From contig CALSCP010001075.1 in the NCBI GenBank assembly GCA_943704425.1, forward strand, positions 4,292-36,645: a DNA stretch of 32,354 nt, written 5' to 3'. This DNA is from Ministeria vibrans ATCC 50519 (Eukaryota; Opisthokonta; Filasterea). Positions 9,717 through 19,712 of the stretch are shown piece by piece (positions within the stretch are counted from its first letter, which is position 1; each line of letters opens with the position of its first letter). The notes beneath the pieces are model-generated. The model was not told the origin of the DNA. It made no database searches and saw only the letters and a program-made list of their open reading frames with translations. The position numbers and the translations under genes are program-made.

Positions 9717-11517
9717 CTAAATGCTCGTGAGATCAGTCTTAACCGACACCGTCTCATCATCGCTCTCTGTTTCCTTCAACATTTTCGCCAGCTCGTCCTC
9801 CATTGGCTGCAGGCCCTCTTCCTTCAGCGCGACAGAGACCACTTGCGCTGACGTTGACTGAGTTGTCTCAGTGGAGGAAGTCGACTCGGTCGACTCGTCC
9901 GTTGCCAGTGGGATGATCAATGAGTCGAGTTTCGCTTGGATGAGTTCAAACCCACTGGCAGAGGTCCCTGCACGCCCTTCTTCTTCCCTCTCAATACGGC
10001 TCTGTGGCTATATTAAAAAATAATAATAAGAAAAACAGACGTGCAAAGTGTTAAAGTGTGCGTGAGAGTGAGTGCGTGTGTGTGCGTATTGTATATGGGC
10101 AAGTAAGTGCANNNNNNNNNNNNNNNNNNNNNNNNNNNNNNNNNNNNNNNNNNNNNNNNNNNNNNNNNNNNNNNNNNNNNNNNNNNNNNNNNNNNNNNNN
10201 NNNNNATAGAACAAATACACACAAAAAAGTACGGCGCTCTTTTTTGTTTGGTGTCTTCTTCTTTCTGTCTTACGAGTTGTGAGTTGTATCTCTGATGAGT
10301 GTTCCACCAGAGACGCACGAACGAGAGTGTCTTTGGGTCTGCGGGCGAATCCGCAAAGATGGGCGACACAACGCCACCGGAATCCAATCGATAGTGCCAC
10401 GGCTTTGTTTTGCCCAGAAAGTGGATAATTTTGACGGACTGCTGACCGTAGTGCGCATAGGCGGCCGAGTAGGTGTACGCCGCGTTGGCCGTCATGTTGT
10501 AGAGGAACGAGAGACGGTGGTGCGCCGAGGAGACGCGCCATTGCGAGAAGTACTGGTTGAGGAGACCTTGGTCGCCGCCGTCAAACGTGCCGTGCGTCCG
10601 TGCGTGTGTCGTTAGTCCACTGTAGGTCGACTAAAACAAAAATACAAAATATAATAATAATAATTATTATTATTAATAATATCAATAATAATATAAATAA
10701 TTAGTAGTATTATTTTTTGATGTTTTCGCCTTTGTTACCTCCGACGGGACAAAGACAAAGACGCCCGAGTTGAAGCAGTCGGGCCAGCCAATGTCGGGAG
10801 CAGCAGAAAGTTCCGGGTGTGAGAAGAGATCGTCCACATTTTGCACTGCAAAAATAGTCATCGAGTGTCAAATCATCCCGAAAGTGTGTGGTCCCTTGGT
10901 TGAATCACGCCTTACGCACTAATGTGTCTGCGTCGAGAAACACACACTTGGAGAACTCTGTAAGGCGCCATGCAGCCAGCTTGGTCAGGGTCACGCCCAA
11001 TTCTACAGCGAGCCACGAGAGAAGAGTCAGCGGGGCGCACACACGCTGCGTGGGGCGGGGGGGGGGAGGAGAGGAGGGGAGAGGAGGGACCTGGCCGGTT
11101 GATCAGCGCCAGATGGTAGCTGTCGTTCGAGTTGAGCTCGTCCACAAGGCGAACATTGTCGTACAGTTCGCGCAGACGGCGTCTGGAGAGAGACGGACGC
11201 ACAGAGAGTGAAGAGAAGAGAGAAGAGAGAACAAGTTGTTTTGTCAGTCGAATTTCGTTTTTCTTTTTCGAGTTTCAGGCGCCATGACGCAACGGCGGCG
11301 CGCCAGCTTACTGCATGAGCGGGGTGACTTCCGAGGTGACAAGGACAGTCAATTTCCGGGTCGTGGTGGACTCCTAAAGCAAAGCGCGAGGCGAGGCGTG
11401 ATGAGCCCGTGGGAGGGGGCGCTCGCTGAAGTAATCACGCACCTTCAGCGAAAGCGCCAGAACGAGCGCTCCGTGTCCGTACACATCGTTGGTGACAAGC
11501 GTCACGTATGATTCCAT
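9717..11517 (-). CDS. Glycogenin (GT8 self-glucosylating protein), seven exons
   Basis: Exons on the minus strand: 11517-11443, 11373-11312, 11182-11091, 11002-10916, 10845-10739, 10630-10274 and 10007-9717; 356 residues (human GYG1 about 350). The enzyme primes glycogen synthesis by glucosylating its own tyrosine with UDP-glucose. Motifs: [16 protein letters not shown] at the start, Mn-binding FLDADTLVL (Asp100, Asp102), [28 protein letters not shown], a tyrosine loop AAYTYSAAY (Tyr193 best matches the acceptor tyrosine), [11 protein letters not shown] and LWWNTH. The last exon has [11 protein letters not shown], like the glycogen-synthase-binding FDNIQKKLD of animals, then an acidic Ser/Thr tail. 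The sixth intron holds an assembly gap, so a small extra exon there cannot be excluded. Confidence 0.92.
10112..10205. other. Assembly gap (94 N) in a glycogenin intron
   Basis: A run of N within intron 10008-10273. Flanking sequence is TG/GT-rich (10060-10090), so a simple repeat probably broke the assembly. Confidence 0.95.
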
Positions 11518-11776
11518 TGCAAGTCAACAAGTAGAGACAAAAAGAATTTGGTTTGAGTGGAATCAGTGGATGAGCAAAGGATTTTCAGTGAGTGATCAGC
11601 GAATTATTAGTGTATACACGCCGATCGCACTTGTGTGGCCGTCTGGCCATCGGGATGCTATTTAATCAACTTGTCAGGTGTCTGTCGTCTGAGTTGACTC
11701 CATGTGATTTAGTGCGAAATGTTTCTCTCGACGAAACTCACGACAGCGGATTATTTGATCTCACTTTTTTTTATTC
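11518..11776. promoter_or_regulatory. Shared divergent promoter region, glycogenin / TPR-like gene
   Basis: 259 bp separate the two start codons of genes that point away from each other. The minus strand of 11751-11760 reads GATCAAATAA, close to words in the two other divergent promoter regions of this window (14631-14640 and 19679-19688). Confidence 0.5.
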
Positions 11777-12798
11777 ATGGCTGTGGCAACGCAACGACAA
11801 CTCTTGAGACGCGTCTTGGAGGCCCGCGAATCGCACAATTGGTCGGGGGCCGCAAGCGTGCTGGCGACTTTGGAAAGGACGTTACCCGAAGGCTCAAGTG
11901 AAGTACATCGTTCTGTCTCTCTCTCTCTCTCTCTCTCTGACGCTCTCCCTCTCGCTCCAGATTCAATTGGTGCGCGAACAACTGCTAGAATGCAACGAGA
12001 ACTGCGGCGACATGCACGCCGCGCAGCAGGCCGGAAGCCGCTGGCTTCAGGTGTATCTGGAGACGACGTTGGACGAACTGGTCCCTCGCGCGAATCGGCC
12101 CGTCGTCGCTGCAAGTCGCTCGACTGGCGCCGGCTTTGGCAATGGGGTTGCCTACTCTCCATGGAGTGCAGTGAGCGGCCCCCCCGTGGCCCTCGAGCAG
12201 GCCAAGCAGCACCTGCACGCCATGAACATGTTTGTCAAGGTTGCCGTGCTGACGCCAGGCGACGTTGACGTCGCTCTCAAGAGCTACGACCGCGCTTGCA
12301 TCATCCTTAGAGCGCTCACAGTACGATGATAAAACCAAAATAATTTCCATGGGGTGTTGTTACTTATCTCTTGGTGTCCAGCTGCGCTGTCGGGACGTGG
12401 TCACCTCTCGCGACTGGCTTCGCGTCTTACTTGGCCGCGCGGCGCTCTCGGCCCAACGCAAAGACTACAACGATGCACTGCGCGACTACAACAAAGCCGA
12501 GCGCATCATGCACGACGCCAAGCTTGCAGCGGAATTCAACGAAATCGACCGCACCTACATTCTGCGGTACATCTGGCAAGAGCGCGGACTGTTCCACATG
12601 CGATTTGCCCACAACAGCGAAGGAGAGGCTGACCTGGCGCGTGCGGGCATGGCTAGCGCAGCCGCGGAGAGCTTTCCAAACCCGCTGTATGGGTCGCTGG
12701 TGCACGGTGCGCTACCTCAGTCGGTCGTGCCGGTCTCTGCCTGGCCCGTCGAACACGATCCCGAGTTGGCTCGCGAGAAGCTCAATCTTGGGGAGTGA
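11777..12798 (+). CDS. TPR-like helical repeat protein, function unknown
   Basis: Exons 11777-11902, 11961-12320 and 12382-12798 join in phase 0 to 300 residues. The sequence is all-helical in character. The second half has a tetratricopeptide-like pair around LLGRAALSAQRKDYNDALRDY followed by a long helix, and an earlier segment (ALKSYDRACIIL) also fits a TPR helix. No signal peptide, membrane segment or catalytic motif is visible. TPRs usually carry protein-protein contacts; no partner can be named. The first intron (11903-11960) is mostly a CT repeat. The start was chosen as the first ATG of the open frame, just after the divergent promoter. Confidence 0.75.
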
Positions 12799-13005
12799 GT
12801 GAGTGAGTATTGAGTATAGAGTGTTTTTTTCTTCTGTGAGCAGGGCTGTCTGTGTATGGGACACGGCAACGCACACAGAGAAATAAAGCGTCTTACTATT
12901 GTATATCTGTAAAATAATATTAATTTTTTTATTATTAATACTCTGACGTGATTCTGTGTATGTATATACATGAGGTCAAAAGTATTATTATCTGTGTTTC
13001 ACAGT
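12799..13005. other. Convergent 3' flanks of the TPR-like and sulfatase genes
   Basis: Short AT-rich gap between two converging genes. AATAAA occurs on the plus strand at about 12883. No gene is seen. Confidence 0.5.
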
Positions 13006-14607
13006 TTATATATTCAACGGGCTACATTTGCAGCACTCCGGCTTGGGGCTACACTCGGGTGAACAGCAGGGAAACCGATCGGGCGAGGAGCCCCTGTCAA
13101 ATTGAGGTTGGGCCCAGACCATGGAGTCGAGGTGTGCCTGAGCGGCTCTCGAGAGATCGGCGACAACCGACTTGAATTGAACGCCATTGAGCGGGTACTT
13201 CTCGGAGGCATCCTCTTGGAGATTGTACAGAAGTGGCGGATCATGCTTGGTGAGCGCGTGGCTTTGCTGGCAGAGTGCATCGCGAGGAATCTGTTCTGGG
13301 GTGCCAGCCCATCCCATAGTATAGAAATGGAGTTTGTGCGTGTGAGAGCGCACCGCCATGAGGACATTGCCACGCCAGTAGAAGAAATGGTCGCGTCCCG
13401 ACAGCTCACTGTAGACATTGTGCGGTTTGCCATGACGATGGTCACGCGCCAGCGAAGCGCTCAGGTCGATCCCGTCAAAGGTGACGTTGGGCGGCAAGGG
13501 GACACCGGCGAGTGCGGAGAAGGTCGGGAAGACGTCAACGAGGGAGCCGACATCCTCAACGACGGTGCCGGGGGATTTGACGACAGGGGCGCCCCATAAA
13601 AGAGTAGGCACACGCTGGCCACCTTCCCAGGTGGTGCCTTTGCCGCAGCGCAGCAGGCCTGAGGTGCCGCCAAGCTGTTGCCAGTGCAGCGAGGCACCAT
13701 TGTCGGCGCTGAAGAGGAAGATGGAGTTGTCGGCGACGTGTGATGCGCGCAGCTGCTCCATGATGCTTCCGGCAGCACGGTCGAGTTCGGCAAGCGAGTC
13801 GCCAAAGAGACCCCTGCGTGTGGTGTTGATGAGTGACGCACCAGCGAATTGAGGGGCGTGCGTGTGGTGTGAGGCAAAGTAGAGGAAGAATGGCTGAGCG
13901 CGTGCGGCGTGACGTGCAATAAACTCGGTGGCAAAGCCAATGTAGGCTGTGTCCACTTCAAGCATGTCAACGTTGCCCTGGGCCGCAAGGGTGGCGTTGT
14001 GGTACAGGGGGCAGGGGCCGTACGGGCCACCCTGGTGGGCTGACCCGGGCGTGTGGATGTTGGACACACACTCGTTCTGCGTCATGGGCGCCCCAAAGTA
14101 CTCGTCGAAGCCATGATGAACAGGGAGGTACTCTTGAACACCGAGGTGCCACTTTCCACAGGCGCCAGTGGCGTATCCGTGAGCGCCGAGCCACTTTGCG
14201 AGGGTGATCTCCGACTGAGGCAGACCGCCAATGCTGAGGGGCGAAAAGACACCGTCTGCTGCGCGTGAGGCGTTGGTGTACACGCCAGCGCGGACGGGAA
14301 AGCGACCAGTCATAAGCGAGGCACGCGAGGGCGAGCACACGGGAGCGGCACTGTACCACTGTAGCATCCTGAGTCCTGTTAGAGTGTTGTTTTGATTGTG
14401 ATTTAACAAACGTTTTGTTGTGTGAGCTGTGCGATCACCTTCGCTGGCCATGCGATCAAGGTGCGGCGTGGACGATGAAGGGTGTCCATAGCAGTTGAGA
14501 TCGCCGTAGCCCACGTCGTCGCCGAGGAGCACAACAAAGTTGGGCGGAGGAAAGGACGAAGCAGTCGCACAGAACAGCGCAAAGGAGACGATCCACATCC
14601 GCATCAT
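13006..14607 (-). CDS. Secreted or lysosomal arylsulfatase (arylsulfatase A-like), two exons
   Basis: Exons 14607-14439 and 14375-13006 give 512 residues, close to human ARSA (507). Residues 1-18 form a signal peptide (hydrophobic MWIVSFALFCATASS). Sulfatase landmarks: metal-binding GDDVGYGDL (Asp30, Asp31), the formylglycine motif CSPSRASLMTGR with Cys70, ACGKWHLG, SHHTHAP, FSADNGAS and GKGTTWEGGQRVP. Cys70 must be converted to formylglycine by a sulfatase-modifying factor. The family hydrolyses sulfate esters of lipids or glycans. The C-terminus is cysteine-rich (11 residues with five Cys near the end). The 63-bp intron is a multiple of three with no stop, so it reads through as a 21-residue insertion just before the active-site loop. 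Confidence 0.93.
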   Translation of the reverse strand: MMRMWIVSFALFCATASSFPPPNFVVLLGDDVGYGDLNCYGHPSSSTPHLDRMASEGDRTAHTTKRLLNHNQNNTLTGLRMLQWYSAAPVCSPSRASLMTGRFPVRAGVYTNASRAADGVFSPLSIGGLPQSEITLAKWLGAHGYATGACGKWHLGVQEYLPVHHGFDEYFGAPMTQNECVSNIHTPGSAHQGGPYGPCPLYHNATLAAQGNVDMLEVDTAYIGFATEFIARHAARAQPFFLYFASHHTHAPQFAGASLINTTRRGLFGDSLAELDRAAGSIMEQLRASHVADNSIFLFSADNGASLHWQQLGGTSGLLRCGKGTTWEGGQRVPTLLWGAPVVKSPGTVVEDVGSLVDVFPTFSALAGVPLPPNVTFDGIDLSASLARDHRHGKPHNVYSELSGRDHFFYWRGNVLMAVRSHTHKLHFYTMGWAGTPEQIPRDALCQQSHALTKHDPPLLYNLQEDASEKYPLNGVQFKSVVADLSRAAQAHLDSMVWAQPQFDRGSSPDRFPCCSPECSPKPECCKCSPLNI

Positions 14608-14778
14608 GGAGGGAACATGTACCAGTCAATTATCAAATAAATAAATCAACGGAGATGGAGAATTGAAGATGCGCAGAAGATTGATTAGTGAATAGTGAGT
14701 GAGTGAGCACTGAGTGAAACAAACAATTTCGCAAATGAACTTGCGAGTGAAATATCAATTTTTCACACAGTTTTCGCC
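14608..14778. promoter_or_regulatory. Shared divergent promoter region, sulfatase / CDGSH-GOGAT
   Basis: 171 bp lie between the two start codons. TCAATTATCAAATA at 14626-14639 nearly matches TCAAATTATCAAATA at 19673-19687 in another divergent promoter. GTGAGTGAGTGAG repeats sit at about 14696. Confidence 0.55.
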
Positions 14779-16678
14779 ATGTCAGCAAAGATTGCAGGAC
14801 GTAGCCCCAAGCCAGTGGATCTCAAGGCAGGCGTTACCTACGAGTGGTGCGCCTGTGGCCATTCGACGGCTCAGCCTTTTGCCAAAGACGGTTGTTGTGA
14901 AAAAAACGGATTGACAGCGCGCAAGTACACGCCTGAGGCGGACGAGAAGAAGTACTGGTGCATGTGCAAGCAGACAAAGAATGCCGCTGGTTTCTGCGAC
15001 GGTTCGCACGCCAAATTGCCCTCTGAAGGTCAAAATTATATTTTTTATTATTATTATTAGGTTTCTCTTTGTTTATTTTTTTTTCCTTTTCCTTCTGCAG
15101 CGCCCACGGGCGACATTGAGGATCTGGGTGGTGTTGCACAGGTGATTTTAAGTAGCAAGAAGTCGAGTGGCGGCGAGGGCCGGGGCGGGCAGGGGCTGGA
15201 TGGACCGGCGACCGCAGCGGAACCGTATACGGCGCAAATCAAGGCGCTTGCGGCACAACCATTGGCATCGCATCATGGCGAGACGGGAGCCATGGGGGTG
15301 CCGGGGCCGACGCTGCCGCGGTGGGCCGACATCCAGCTGGTGGTGTCGCAGCTGGCAACGCAACCGCTCATGGACGACGCTGCGGTTGGGACTGCGCTGG
15401 TGATTGGGCCGCGCGCGAAAAAGCCGCTGACGCTCAAGATTCCGCTCTTTGTCAGCGACATGTCGTACGGCTCGCTGAGCGAACACGCCAAAGTGGCGCT
15501 GGCCAAAGGCGCCGAGGGGGCAGGCACCGGCATCTGCTCGGGCGAGGGTGGGATGCTGCCGGAGGAGCAGGCTGCCAACTCGCGCTACTTTTACGAGATG
15601 GCGTCCGCCAAGTTTGGCTTTTCTTGGGATAAGGTCAAAAAGTACGACAAAAATTAATCATAACAATATATTTTTTTGTTTTCATTGGTTTTTACGCTCT
15701 ATAATCAAAAATTAATATTATACCCAAAATACAATAATAAAATAATTAATAATAATAATAATAATAATAGTGTCGTCTTATTTTTATATTAAAGCTCTCG
15801 ATTCTCTATTATTTATTTTCTTATTTTATTGTTCTTATTCGTATTGTTTTTATTCATTCTGTCTGTTGCACAGGTGCCAGGCATTCCATTTCAAAGGAGG
15901 TCAGGGCGCCAAGACGGGCACGGGTGGCCATCTTCCGGGCAACAAGGTGACGGAGAAGATTGCGGCGGTGCGCGGACTCAAAGTGGGACAGGACGCCATT
16001 TCTCCGCCGACCTTTACCGACTTTAAGTGTGTGGGCGACTTTAAGAAGTTTGCGGATGAGGTGCGGGAGCACACGGGAGGCATTCCAATTGGGTTTAAGC
16101 TGTCGGCAAACCACATTGAGGAGGACATCCAGTTTGCGCTTGACGCGAGTGCCGACTATATCATTCTCGACGGACGTGGCGGTGGCACGGGCGCTGCGCC
16201 GCTCATCTTCCGCGACAACATCTCCGTGCCTACCATTCCGGCTCTGGCGCGCGCCCGTCGTTACCTTGACAAGGTGGGGGCCAAGGATGTGACGCTGATC
16301 ATCACGGGCGGTCTGCGTGTCCCCGCTGACTTTGTCAAGGCCCTGGCGATGGGCGCCGATGGTGTTGCCGTCTCCAACTCCGCTCTGCAGTCCATTGGCT
16401 GTGTCGCTGCCCGCATGTGCAACACCAACATGTGCCCAGCAGGCATCGCCACGCAGGATCCCTCGCTCTTCTCAAAGTTCAACGTGGACCAGGGTGCCAC
16501 GCAGCTCACCAACTTCTTCAATAACTCGGTGCATCTCATGCAGGTGCTCGCGCGTGCATGCTCCCACTCGCATCTCAGCGAGTTTGCTCGCCGTGACCTC
16601 ACCACGTGGAAGCGCGACATGGCCGAGCTCAGCGGTGTGCCCTTCTCGGGGGTGCCCCTATCCTATGCCTACGAATAG
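14779..16678 (+). CDS. CDGSH iron-sulfur domain fused to glutamate-synthase FMN/3Fe-4S domain
   Basis: Exons 14779-15028, 15101-15641 and 15874-16678 give 531 residues. Residues 20-80 hold two CDGSH-type modules. The first keeps CACGHS (Cys24, Cys26) and Pro33 but has AKDGCC where CDGSH should be. The second reads CMCKQT then FCDGSH (Cys61, Cys63, Cys73, His77), one residue longer than usual between Thr and Cys. Residues 90-531 are the GltB-type domain: SDMSYGSLSEHAK, ICSGEGG, FKGGQGAKTGTGGHLPG, IGFKLSA, DGRGGGTGAAP, and the 3Fe-4S cysteines 440, 446 and 451 (C-x5-C-x4-C) before PAGIATQDP. There is no glutaminase domain and no C-terminal GXGXG domain. This matches the short FMN-binding glutamate-synthase-like family, whose reaction is poorly defined. 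Confidence 0.9.
15642..15873 (+). repeat. AT-rich intron with AAT/ATT repeats
   Basis: The 232-bp second intron of the CDGSH-GOGAT gene is almost purely A+T and contains an (AAT)n tract at about 15735-15768. The long pyrimidine-rich stretch and TTGCACAG acceptor fit a spliceosomal intron. Confidence 0.8.
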
Positions 16679-16838
16679 CAAAGGGAAAGAAGTTGATATT
16701 ATTATAATAATAATAATAATAATAATAGAGACTGAAGAAATGAAGAAGAACACTCGTTTCAAAAATTTATTATTTTGTTGCAGAATGACGTGTTCTTCGT
16801 ATTTTCAAATAACAATAAAATAATATTTTAATAGTATA

Positions 16839-19554
16839 CTATTGGGGAAATGCAAAGGGAGCAGTCCACTCGCCATTTGCGCGATTTTGCTCGGGATCGA
16901 CCGCCTTATACTCTGCGGGAGTGCCCTCTTTGAGGGCGGGCGACCGTTTGGGAACAATGCTAGAGGGATCGCCCGTGAACACTTGATGGTCGGGGTCGGA
17001 GGTAGACGAGGACGGGCCAATGACAACAAGGCGAGGGAGTGCACTGAGTTCCGCTTCTTCTGCCGTGAGAGGACGGGCGACTTTGAAGACGGCCTTTTTC
17101 GCGGGAGGAGGAGCAACTTGTTGTTTCTTTTCTTTTGCTTCTTCTTCTTCTTCCGGTGGGGGTGGTGGTGGGGGTGAGTGTGTGTTGTGGTCCGTGTCGC
17201 TGTCACTGTCGTCGGAAGTGTCTTCATCGTGTTGTTGTGGGGGTGGAGGGGGTGAGACCACAGAAAGGTGACGGAGGGTGTCGTCATCACTTTCGGGTAA
17301 GGGAGGTGGAGGAGGTAGATTGTCGTCCATGGGCAGTGGTACAAAGCTGTCTGCTGGAACGGCAGAGGCGGTGACGGGCACGGGCAGAGTGGGCAAGAGA
17401 AAAGCATGCCCTGCGTCAACATGGTGCACGGTCATTTCACTCGAGGGCTCAGGCGACATAACAAGGTGTTCATCGCCAATAATGTCACCCTCCTCATCGT
17501 CGGTGTCGTCGTCGTCTTCGGACGACGTATAAAAGATCTCTTTGTTGGGATCTTCGGAATCGTAGACGGTCTTGTCGTCGACCGATGGCACAACCGAGTG
17601 CGAAGAGGATCGCACGGACGGGCGGGTTGTCATGGGTAGTGGAGGCGCATCCGAGTGGGGCATGGTCGCGGCAAAACCTGGTACAACCCCGCCACTGGCA
17701 GTCCTCGATAAGGTAGCAGTGGCTGCAGACTCATTGGCAGGGGCCTTGAGGCCCGGAAACGAGAAGGGGTTGTCGCTGGGGTTGCACGTGAGGGGCACGG
17801 GCGAGCGATGGGCGGGAAAGGCGTACTCGGGTGGTGGTGTGGGAGCCGCATTGGGCGGACGAGGAGGAATGCGTTGAGGCAGTTTGGGCGAGAAGGGCGG
17901 TGCTGCACCTCCTGCTGCGCTCGCTGTCGGTATGGAAGCAGCAGTGCGCAGATGACGCGCATGCAGCGTGGCGGGTGTGTCGTCGTAGTTGGGCTCTTCT
18001 GCGCCATCCACATTGTCACGGTTGGCATAAAGTGGCGACGCAACCGAGCCATCATTTGCTTCCGGATTGAACACAACAACGCACTCGGTGGCGTCCAACA
18101 GACGTTGTTGCGCCGCTGAGCGATACGGAATAGTATCCGTAGTGGAAGCAGACACAGAGGTGACGGCCGTCTTGCTTTTGGTGCGCGCATAACCAGCCGC
18201 TGCAATGGCACTGTCGTCACTCTCATCACTTGAATGCGGCTCCTCTTCACTGCTTCCTATTCTCCCATGCGCCTTCATCTGCTGGTACCCACCAGACGAC
18301 ACGCCCGATCGCGTCTTCTTCTTGTGTGACTTCTTGCGGACCCTTCGTCGGTCCCTTTCCGACATTTGAGGTTCCATATAACGATTATTCTCGTTCTTGT
18401 CCAGCGTTGCTGACGGGTTGTGGTATCGTCGAGAGTCAATCGTAAATGACTAGCAAATTAGGCGAGAGAAAAAAGACAATGTGATTGAGAGAAAAACAAA
18501 AAAAAGCAAAGTAGTCGAAAGAAAGAAAGAAAGTGACAGCAAAAGAAAGAAAGTGACAGCAAAAGAAAGAAAGTGATAGAGAAAGATGAGACGATGCAGA
18601 CAAAAACTATAATCATTATAAATTTTTTTGTTACCTCTGGCTCAACACTCGAGATAAGGTGCTCTTGTTGGGGCGGCTGTGAACGAGGCACAGGCACTCC
18701 GTCAATGAGCAGGGGAGTCGCTTCGGCACGACGACTGTGTGTGGTCGCACCACCACGACGACTCAAGATTGAGTCGGTGGCGTTGCGTCCGCTCGCACGA
18801 CGGTTCATCACCGACTGACGCCCGTGACCCCGTTGCTCTTCGAGCATTGTGTACTGCTGGTGGAGCACACGCTGCACATGGAACGTCGCAAAAATGGCCA
18901 AGACAAGCTCGGCAACTGCGCCCGCCGCACCCACACCGTACATGGACAGCGAGAGTGCCAGGGGCGTCGCAAGGCTCTGCGTCCCGTCGTCCGACAGATA
19001 CATCAGAGCGAATTTGGTGCCCACAAAGCCTGCAAGGACAATGGGCACGCTGTAGTAGAGGACAAGGTAGGCAACAAAAACCCCAATGCGGTAGTCGTTG
19101 AACAAGAATCTGTGCGAGCACAGGCGAGGATGAGCAAAGCAACGGAAACGTTATCAGTGTGTGTGTACCGTGTTTTGCGCATTTTCGCAGTCTTCGCGAA
19201 GAGTGCCAGATAGCCGACTATGAGGACGATGCTGGTCACGTCGCATATCTAGACGATAAGAAGAGACAAGAGAGTAAGAGTGGCAGCAGAGGAGAGAGAG
19301 AGAGCAGAGAGTAAATGTTGGTTGAACTTTGGGAAAGTAACAAGAGAAAAAAAAAAAAAGAAAAGCAGGGAAACGTAGCGTGATGGACGTACCACCATGA
19401 TGTCAAAGGTCGACGTCTGAAAGGTGTAGTGGTTCACTTCCGCCGAGAAGGCCTTGTAGCCAATGGCGAGCGTCAGAAACAGCGCTGTCGACGCAACGGC
19501 TACAAGGAGCGGAAAGAGCACATAGACCCAGCGGCGGGTCGCCGAGGGGGCCAT
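16839..19554 (-). CDS. Four-helix membrane protein with long acidic, proline-rich cytoplasmic tail, four exons
   Basis: Exons 19554-19393, 19248-19169, 19109-18635 and 18449-16839 give 775 residues. Hydrophobic helices lie at about residues 10-31, 57-75, 89-112 and 131-158; no cleavable signal is obvious. The rest is low-complexity and probably disordered: Arg/Ser-rich stretches at about 185-215 and 265-290, many Asp/Glu/Ser clusters, and proline runs (PPPPPLPESDD and PPPPPPPEEEEE near residues 625-690) of the kind bound by SH3, EVH1 or profilin. The huge last exon alone could pass for a separate gene from an ATG at 18377, but its first 24 codons upstream are open and in phase with the membrane part. 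I do not recognise the family. A scaffold or sensor at a membrane is a guess. Confidence 0.72.
18500..18585 (+). repeat. Tandem AAAGAAAGAAAGTGACAGC repeat in an intron
   Basis: About three copies of a 22-base unit of AAAGAAAGAAAGTGACAGCA type lie in the third intron (18450-18634) of the membrane-protein gene. On the coding strand it is pyrimidine-rich. Confidence 0.85.
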
Positions 19555-19712
19555 GGGTGAACAGGGTGGCGGGGAGGGGAGACAAGAATGAACTCAATGA
19601 ATCTGAATTCTGAGGGAAAGGAGATCACAAGATCAAAAGCTAAACTTACTCTCGTTCGAGTCGACTCAACCATCAAATTATCAAATATCAATCAAGTTGC
19701 ACTTCTTGTACA
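19555..19712. promoter_or_regulatory. Shared divergent promoter region, membrane protein / giant Roco-caspase gene
   Basis: 158 bp lie between the start codons. TCAAATTATCAAATA at 19673-19687 is shared, with one indel, with the sulfatase/GOGAT divergent promoter. The two genes may be co-expressed. Confidence 0.55.

Noticed and set aside
10560-10630. A frameshift suspected in glycogenin exon 6 before the FDGGDQG motif
   Set aside because: Re-reading the bases showed the ETY-like segment and FDGGDQG are in one frame from the acceptor at 10631-10632.
13461-14069. Long alternative minus-strand frame inside the sulfatase
   Set aside because: It is a Ser/Thr/Pro-rich shadow of the conserved sulfatase frame in GC-rich DNA.
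16805-18250. Alternative frames inside the acidic/proline tail gene
   Set aside because: They are shadows of a compositionally biased exon; only one frame connects in phase with the upstream membrane exons.
16839-18377. The tail of the membrane protein as an independent intronless gene starting at 18377
   Set aside because: The 24 codons upstream to the acceptor at 18450-18451 are open and in phase with exon 3, so one gene is simpler; cDNA could reverse this.
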